A DNA stretch of 10,132 bases, taken from NCBI GenBank assembly GCA_964394975.1, contig CAYMZR010000078.1:1-10132 (forward strand), written 5' to 3'. Below, one piece after another: positions 6,314 to 10,132 of the stretch. The notes under the pieces were generated by a model, which saw only the letters and a program-made list of their open reading frames with translations, was not told the origin of the DNA and made no database searches. Position numbers and translations under genes: made by a program. How positions within the stretch are numbered: position 1 is the first letter of the stretch; every line of letters starts with the position of its first letter. Source of the DNA: UBA11996 sp964394975. GTDB lineage: Bacteria; Chloroflexota; Dehalococcoidia; Lucifugimonadales; UBA826.

Positions 6314-7228
6314 AAAGCATTACTCAGGGATATTTCAGATACGAACCATCTGATATCGGTGGAGGACATTACTTTATTGAAAGAGATTTTCAATCAACCA
6401 AAGAGAGATTCTTGGGCCTATTTTGCTCCCTTCTTAGCTTGTTACAGCTTACCCCCCAAAAGACCCCTTTATTTGATCAAGAATCGCGACTTTTTTTGTT
6501 TATTTCAATATTCTGAAAGGATAAATACAGAGCGGGTTGATTTAGTGATTCCTCCATCTATGCTAACAGTTGAAGTAAAGGAGTATCTGCTGAAAATAAA
6601 GGACTTTTTACGACAACCTGATATGCGTATTTTATGGATTGATCCCTCTGATATTACTACTCTCAAAGAGCTATTCGGGGAAGATATCGAAATTCAGGAA
6701 AAAGAAAATGAATATATATATGATCCCAAAACTGTTTTTGATTTGTCGGGAAAAAGATATAAAGATGCTAGGAAAAGAATTAATAATATAGCCAAGAGGA
6801 ACCCCATTTTTTTTGAATTAGAAAAAGATGATATTTCAGCTGCATTGGATGTCTTAGATAAATGGAGGTTTGTGCAAGGCAAGAAAAATAAATTCCTATT
6901 TGATTGGGGTTATACTCGGGCTGCTCTTAATGCTGTAGGGCAGTTCAATAATCGTGATGTGCAGTCGTGGGGGTTGGAGGTAGATAAAAAATTGGTGGGA
7001 TTTTCAATGGCAGGTCCTATTAATCAGAATATGGCCTGTTTTTTTGTTGCTAAGACTTTACTGGGAGTAAAAGGGGTTTCCGAATATCTGAGGTGGAGAA
7101 CCTTTGGGATGCTGCAAAATTATGATTTTGTCAATGATGCCAGCGATCTAGGAATCGAAGGGTTAAAGCAGTACAAAAGAAAATTAAGACCTTATAAAAT
7201 GATGAATGTATATACGGCGACTATTTAG
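6311..7228 (+). CDS. DUF2156 protein (MprF C-terminal/phosphatidylglycerol lysyltransferase-like, GNAT fold)
   Basis: A 305-residue protein with the tandem GNAT-like architecture of DUF2156, the catalytic domain found at the C-terminus of MprF. Recognisable parts are YIYDPKTVFDLSGKRYKDAR (about 135-154), which leads into the basic RKRINNI stretch, the GFSMAGP strand (230-236), and the closing signature NDASDLGIEGLKQYKRK (275-291) followed by RPYKMMNVYTA. MprF uses aminoacyl-tRNA to add lysine or other residues to phosphatidylglycerol; this protein has no membrane segments, so it is a soluble stand-alone version with an unknown donor and acceptor. Start: TTG at 6311, two bases after the BpsA stop, with AAAGGA (6295-6300) 10 bases before it; the first in-frame ATG comes about 83 codons later and would delete the N-terminal lobe, so TTG is preferred. 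It converges with TPP2, 37 bases apart. Confidence 0.82.
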   Translation: MKALLRDISDTNHLISVEDITLLKEIFNQPKRDSWAYFAPFLACYSLPPKRPLYLIKNRDFFCLFQYSERINTERVDLVIPPSMLTVEVKEYLLKIKDFLRQPDMRILWIDPSDITTLKELFGEDIEIQEKENEYIYDPKTVFDLSGKRYKDARKRINNIAKRNPIFFELEKDDISAALDVLDKWRFVQGKKNKFLFDWGYTRAALNAVGQFNNRDVQSWGLEVDKKLVGFSMAGPINQNMACFFVAKTLLGVKGVSEYLRWRTFGMLQNYDFVNDASDLGIEGLKQYKRKLRPYKMMNVYTATI

Positions 7229-7241
7229 AGGTTAATCGCCG
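7215..7241 (+). terminator. GC-rich hairpin at the end of the polyamine operon (candidate terminator)
   Basis: CGGCGA (7215-7220) and TCGCCG (7236-7241) form a perfect 6-base stem, notably GC-rich for this DNA, with a 15-base loop that contains the DUF2156 stop codon. A T5 run follows at 7253-7257, 11 bases past the stem, farther than in a canonical intrinsic terminator. It sits exactly at the convergent junction with TPP2. Confidence 0.3.
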
Positions 7242-7265
7242 CATACACTACATTTTTCCTATTGT

Positions 7266-8909
7266 TTATCTGCCATAGGTGGAGATGTTTTCCTCTTCCT
7301 TAGTAATCATCTCCAGAAGGACTGGCTGACCACTGTTGGAGGCTTCAAGAGCTCTCTTCATGGCAGGTCCTATTTCGTCAGGGTTATGGATTCTTTCTCC
7401 ATGCGCACCTAGGCTTTTAGCCGTGTCTGAATAGATACCGCCTAATTCATTACTCTTCCAATTTTCCGTGGCGTGTGGGAAATGATCATAGTAATGCGTC
7501 ATTACCCCGTTGTTAAGAACTACTGTAATCGTTCCTAATTTAGATCTGCTTGCTGTCTCTATATCCAGTCCTGCCATTCCAAAAGCGGCGTCTCCCATGA
7601 CGTTTATAACCACTTTGTCGGGTGCCGCAACCTTGGCTCCTAGTGCTAATCCTAGACCGTATCCCAATTGCGTTGATTTACCCCAACCAATATACGATCG
7701 AGGATTTAGTGCCGGCCAAAATGGGACAAGCTGATTTCGAGGATATCCCGAATCATGGGTTACTATTGCATTTCTCGGATCTACGGCTTTCATCATTTCG
7801 TTGAAAACACGATATGGACTCATAGGGGTTTCATCTGAATTCAGTCTTGGCCCCCACTCCTTCATAAACTCATCTTTTATTTCGGAAATCTTGTCTCGAA
7901 CCCCATTTACATCACCTCTTCCATGTTCCCCAAGTTGAGATTTCGCTTCTTCAATTAATTGCTGTATTACTAATTTTGCATCACCTACAGCACCGTATTC
8001 CACGCGATAATCTCTGTTAATATCTTCAGCTGTATTAGTAATTTGTGCCTTGGTAGCATCTGCCGGCATCGGGGCTGTGAAATTAGATATGGCAAAACTC
8101 GTTCCAATTCCCAGAACAAAGTCCGTATTTTGGAGAAATCTGTCGACCATTAAAGTACCAGTGTTTCCGCCAGTCCCAAGAGCTAGAGCGTGGTCTTCGG
8201 GGTATGCACTTTTACCTGCGAGAGTAGTCATAACGGGAACATTAACTAATTCCGCGAATTCTATTAATTCATCTGTTGCTTCTGCGTACAGTGTTCCTTG
8301 ACCCGCGTTTATAACTGGTGCCTTGGCTTTCAACAAGGCGGTAACGATATCCCTGACATCCTCTTTTGCTGCATATGATTTGTACGATCGGCTCACTTGG
8401 TATTCTTCGATGTCAGCTGGTACTTCCGCATGAGCGACGTCACCTGGTAATTCGAGAAGTACGGGACCAGGTCTGCCGTTTCTCAAATGAGTAAATGCCT
8501 GGCTGACCATTTCTGGTATACGCTCAATAGCGTTAATGCGGCCTGCCCACTTCGTTATGTGTTGGTAATTTGGAATAGCATCGAAGCCAGGGTGTACACC
8601 CACTCTTCTTTCTGTAGATCCTCCAGGTATTAGTAGCATAGGGACATTGTCTGCGTAAGCTTGGGCTACTCCTCCGAATGCATTTTCCGCGCCTGGTCCA
8701 TGTTGCATTGTGAATACACCAATCTTGTTTCCGTTGTGTATCCTGCTGTAGGCATCAGCCATATTTACGCCTGCCCTTTCTTGCCGACAAAGCACGGGTC
8801 TTATTCCTTCTTGGGAGCAGGCCTCAATTAGCGTTTGAGCCGGGAAACAGGAAATCCATTCGGTTCCTTCTTTCTTCAAAAGTTTGGCCATTAATTGGTC
8901 ACCGTTCAT
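7266..8909 (-). CDS. Thiamine pyrophosphate-requiring enzyme, acetolactate synthase-like (TPP2)
   Basis: A 547-residue paralogue of TPP1, with the same domain order and collinear landmarks: Glu44 in CRQERAGVNMADAYSR, HGPGAENAF, GRPGPV at 145-150, THDSGYPRNQ in the PP domain, GDA at 439-441 and NN at 466-467. By my own count 29 of the first 60 residues are identical to TPP1 without gaps. The two differ most in the stretch after the NN pair (here GVMTHYYDHFPHATENW), in the loop after the THDSG motif and in residues 91-120, regions that help shape the active site in this superfamily, so they probably act on different 2-oxoacids or acceptors. The start is supported by AGGAGAT 5 bases before the ATG. 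It follows the NHL gene by 31 bases and is probably co-transcribed with it. Reaction and substrate cannot be named from sequence. Confidence 0.92.
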   Translation of the reverse strand: MNGDQLMAKLLKKEGTEWISCFPAQTLIEACSQEGIRPVLCRQERAGVNMADAYSRIHNGNKIGVFTMQHGPGAENAFGGVAQAYADNVPMLLIPGGSTERRVGVHPGFDAIPNYQHITKWAGRINAIERIPEMVSQAFTHLRNGRPGPVLLELPGDVAHAEVPADIEEYQVSRSYKSYAAKEDVRDIVTALLKAKAPVINAGQGTLYAEATDELIEFAELVNVPVMTTLAGKSAYPEDHALALGTGGNTGTLMVDRFLQNTDFVLGIGTSFAISNFTAPMPADATKAQITNTAEDINRDYRVEYGAVGDAKLVIQQLIEEAKSQLGEHGRGDVNGVRDKISEIKDEFMKEWGPRLNSDETPMSPYRVFNEMMKAVDPRNAIVTHDSGYPRNQLVPFWPALNPRSYIGWGKSTQLGYGLGLALGAKVAAPDKVVINVMGDAAFGMAGLDIETASRSKLGTITVVLNNGVMTHYYDHFPHATENWKSNELGGIYSDTAKSLGAHGERIHNPDEIGPAMKRALEASNSGQPVLLEMITKEEENISTYGR

Positions 8910-8914
8910 TTAAT

Positions 8915-8921
8915 ATCTCCT
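8915..8921 (-). promoter_or_regulatory. Shine-Dalgarno site of TPP2
   Basis: On the minus strand AGGAGAT (8921-8915) lies 5 bases before the ATG (8909-8907), in the 31-base gap after the NHL gene. It fixes the start of TPP2. Confidence 0.75.
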
Positions 8922-8940
8922 AAATCTTTTTTCTTTTTGG

Positions 8941-9828
8941 TTATTGCCTTATAAATTTTTGGATTCTTCTCCCTTCTAATACTTCCCCTACATAAATATC
9001 ACCTGAAGAATCAACGGCGATGCCATGAGGAGCGATAAAATGACCGGCAGAGGAACTGCTCTCATCCGCCCATCTACTGATCAAGTTTCCTTCTGAATCT
9101 AGTATGGAAATTCTGTGCTGCAGTTCTGAAACATAGGCCTCACCGTCTGCTCCAAAGGTTATGTCGGTGGGCTGCAGGAATCCATCCCAGATAAACATAA
9201 ACTCGCCGTCTTGGTCGGTGAACTGTATTCTATGGTTTTCGCGATCACAAATTGCTAGCAGTCCATCCCGGTTTATTCCGATCCCATGTGGAAGATGGAA
9301 ATCCATAGGGTTGTCTTTTCCAGCTTCACCCCAAGTGTCCAACAACGCTCCATCTGGGGAGAATTTATGGAACCTACAATTGCCATAGCCGTCAGACACG
9401 AAAATGTTACCGTCTTCTGAGACAACTACGCCGGTAGGTAAATTAAAAGGACCCGCCGGATTAGGTACAACCATTAAATCGCCCTCGTAGCCTGTATTCG
9501 ATGGGACATCATATGTACCCAATGTTAAGAGCAACGTCTCATCTGGACTGTATTTCAAAACTACGTGCGCATCACGGTCGGCAAAATAGAAATTTCCGTC
9601 AGGACCGATATGCATACCGTGAGGGTTCGAAAATTTAACGTCCCAGGATTTAACAAAATCTCCATTCTTACTAAATACCATAACCTGATGATCGCTTCTG
9701 TTGTAAAGATAGACGTTATCCTTTTTGTCTACTGCTACACCAGCTACTTGGTTGAATTCATAACCATCAGGTAACTTTCCCCAATCTTGGTCAACTTTGT
9801 ATGTATAGTCCCCACTACCGTACGTCAT
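8941..9828 (-). CDS. NHL-repeat beta-propeller, peptidylamidoglycolate lyase (PAL)-like
   Basis: A 295-residue protein made of about six NHL-type blades, each with a G(V/I)-AVD--DN-YV(S/A)D---R(I/V)-KF pattern, enough to close one propeller with almost nothing left over. Three blades carry a Pro-His-Gly start: NPHGM (His70), LPHGI (His181) and APHGI (His268). In peptidyl-alpha-hydroxyglycine alpha-amidating lyase the zinc is held by three histidines in equivalent blades, and the segment VSDGYGNCRFHKFS here (Tyr148) strongly resembles that enzyme's tyrosine-bearing DGYCNSR region. So a zinc lyase-like site is likely. There is no signal peptide and no PHM oxygenase partner, so true peptide amidation is improbable; a lyase or hydrolase acting on a small hemiaminal-like or other substrate is a guess. 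A strong AAAGGAGGT 6 bases before the ATG fixes the start. TPP2 lies 31 bases downstream. Confidence 0.85.
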   Translation of the reverse strand: MTYGSGDYTYKVDQDWGKLPDGYEFNQVAGVAVDKKDNVYLYNRSDHQVMVFSKNGDFVKSWDVKFSNPHGMHIGPDGNFYFADRDAHVVLKYSPDETLLLTLGTYDVPSNTGYEGDLMVVPNPAGPFNLPTGVVVSEDGNIFVSDGYGNCRFHKFSPDGALLDTWGEAGKDNPMDFHLPHGIGINRDGLLAICDRENHRIQFTDQDGEFMFIWDGFLQPTDITFGADGEAYVSELQHRISILDSEGNLISRWADESSSSAGHFIAPHGIAVDSSGDIYVGEVLEGRRIQKFIRQ

Positions 9829-9834
9829 TGCAAG

Positions 9835-9917
9835 ACCTCCTTTATGTTAGTGATGTCAGGCTTTCATCTCTTTGCGATAAGAACCCATACTTTAGGTTTA
9901 TATCGAGTATTGGTCAA
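9835..9917 (-). promoter_or_regulatory. Candidate sigma-70 promoter and ribosome site for the NHL-TPP2 unit
   Basis: On the minus strand TTGACC (9917-9912) is one base from the -35 consensus; exactly 17 bases later TAAAGT (9894-9889) matches four of six -10 positions. Transcription would start near 9882 with a leader of about 54 bases, ending in the strong AAAGGAGGT (9843-9835). The promoter begins 13 bases after the upstream flavoprotein gene's stop. Confidence 0.45.
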
Positions 9918-9929
9918 GAAAACAGTGAG

Positions 9930-10132
9930 TTATTGTAAGGCTGATTTGGCCGCATTTTCACCAGCTATCTTGCCAAACACAGCCCCTGACATTAAGCCAG
10001 ACCCTCCTGGGTAGTTGTTATAAAATAAACCTCCAGTGAGTTCTCCGGCTGCAAAGAGACCTGGTATAGGCATGTCTGAGTTGTCTTGCACTTGAGTGTT
10101 TGAGTCTATTTTTAGGCCGCCAAATGTAAAAG
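9930..10132 (-). CDS. FAD-dependent oxidoreductase, fumarate reductase/tricarballylate dehydrogenase-like, C-terminal end (5' truncated)
   Basis: Reading from the window edge, 66 complete codons precede a TAA stop at 9932-9930 (first full codon at 10130-10128). The peptide contains FGGLKID near its start, then IPGLFAAGELTGG, YNNYPGGSGLMSGAVFGKIA and a short helical tail. This is the C-terminal FAD-closing segment of the FAD_binding_2 flavoproteins, where the GLFAAGE and GGSGL-type glycines contact the cofactor; members include fumarate reductase, 3-ketosteroid dehydrogenase and tricarballylate dehydrogenase. The active-site region and N-terminal Rossmann motif lie outside the window, so the substrate cannot be predicted. 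It is upstream of the NHL and TPP2 genes on the same strand with a 101-base gap that seems to contain a new promoter, so it may be co-regulated rather than strictly co-transcribed. Confidence 0.9.
   Translation of the reverse strand, partial: FTFGGLKIDSNTQVQDNSDMPIPGLFAAGELTGGLFYNNYPGGSGLMSGAVFGKIAGENAAKSALQ

Noticed and set aside
9787..10014. A plus-strand open frame covering the NHL start, the gap and the flavoprotein end
   Set aside because: It runs antisense to two well-supported gene ends and to the promoter-like sequence, and its peptide resembles nothing.
1..10132. Mobile elements, CRISPR arrays, tRNA or rRNA genes
   Set aside because: No transposase or integrase reading frame, no spaced direct repeats, and no tRNA- or rRNA-like stretch was seen; intergenic gaps are all 151 bases or shorter.

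Overview
The window reads as a bacterial chromosome segment of moderate-to-low GC (roughly 40% by eye), densely packed with ten genes. Shine-Dalgarno sites of bacterial type precede several starts (GGAGGT before the VOC and NHL genes, GGGGAG and AGGAGAT before the two TPP genes), and GTG and TTG starts also occur. The mix of peptide ABC transporter, HpaB-type flavin monooxygenase, VOC protein, thiamine-pyrophosphate enzymes, NHL propeller and FumA-reductase-like flavoprotein resembles the catabolic content of marine Chloroflexota (SAR202/Dehalococcoidia-like) genomes. That assignment is inference from gene content and style; no rRNA or marker gene is present.

Layout. Left block, plus strand: the 3' part of an oligopeptide/dipeptide ABC transporter ATPase (1-585), a VOC/extradiol-dioxygenase-like protein (659-1147), and an HpaB-type flavin-dependent hydroxylase (1177-2610). 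The last two are 29 bases apart and look like a small aromatic-oxidation unit. It converges on a minus-strand pair, an MBL-fold hydrolase (2632-3498) and a thiamine-pyrophosphate enzyme, TPP1 (3506-5152), only 7 bases apart.

Centre, plus strand: transcribed divergently from TPP1 are a BpsA-family branched-polyamine synthase (5304-6308) and, starting at a TTG two bases after its stop codon, a soluble DUF2156/MprF-C-terminal-like acyltransferase (6311-7228). This tight pairing of an aminopropyltransferase with a protein of the aminoacyl-transfer fold is the most intriguing point of the window.

Right block, minus strand: the C-terminal end of an FAD-dependent fumarate-reductase-like oxidoreductase (9930-10132), an NHL propeller with a peptidylamidoglycolate-lyase-like set of active-site residues (8941-9828), and a second thiamine-pyrophosphate enzyme, TPP2 (7266-8909), clearly paralogous to TPP1. 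A plausible sigma-70-type promoter lies just upstream of the NHL gene.

How the genes may work together: two catabolic modules (uptake plus hydroxylation plus possible ring cleavage on the left; oxidation, lyase and 2-oxoacid chemistry on the right) flank a polyamine module. The paralogous TPP genes sit on both sides of the polyamine pair, so the pair may have been inserted between, or the TPP genes may have been duplicated around, one another. No tRNA, rRNA, CRISPR array, insertion sequence or long repeat was seen.
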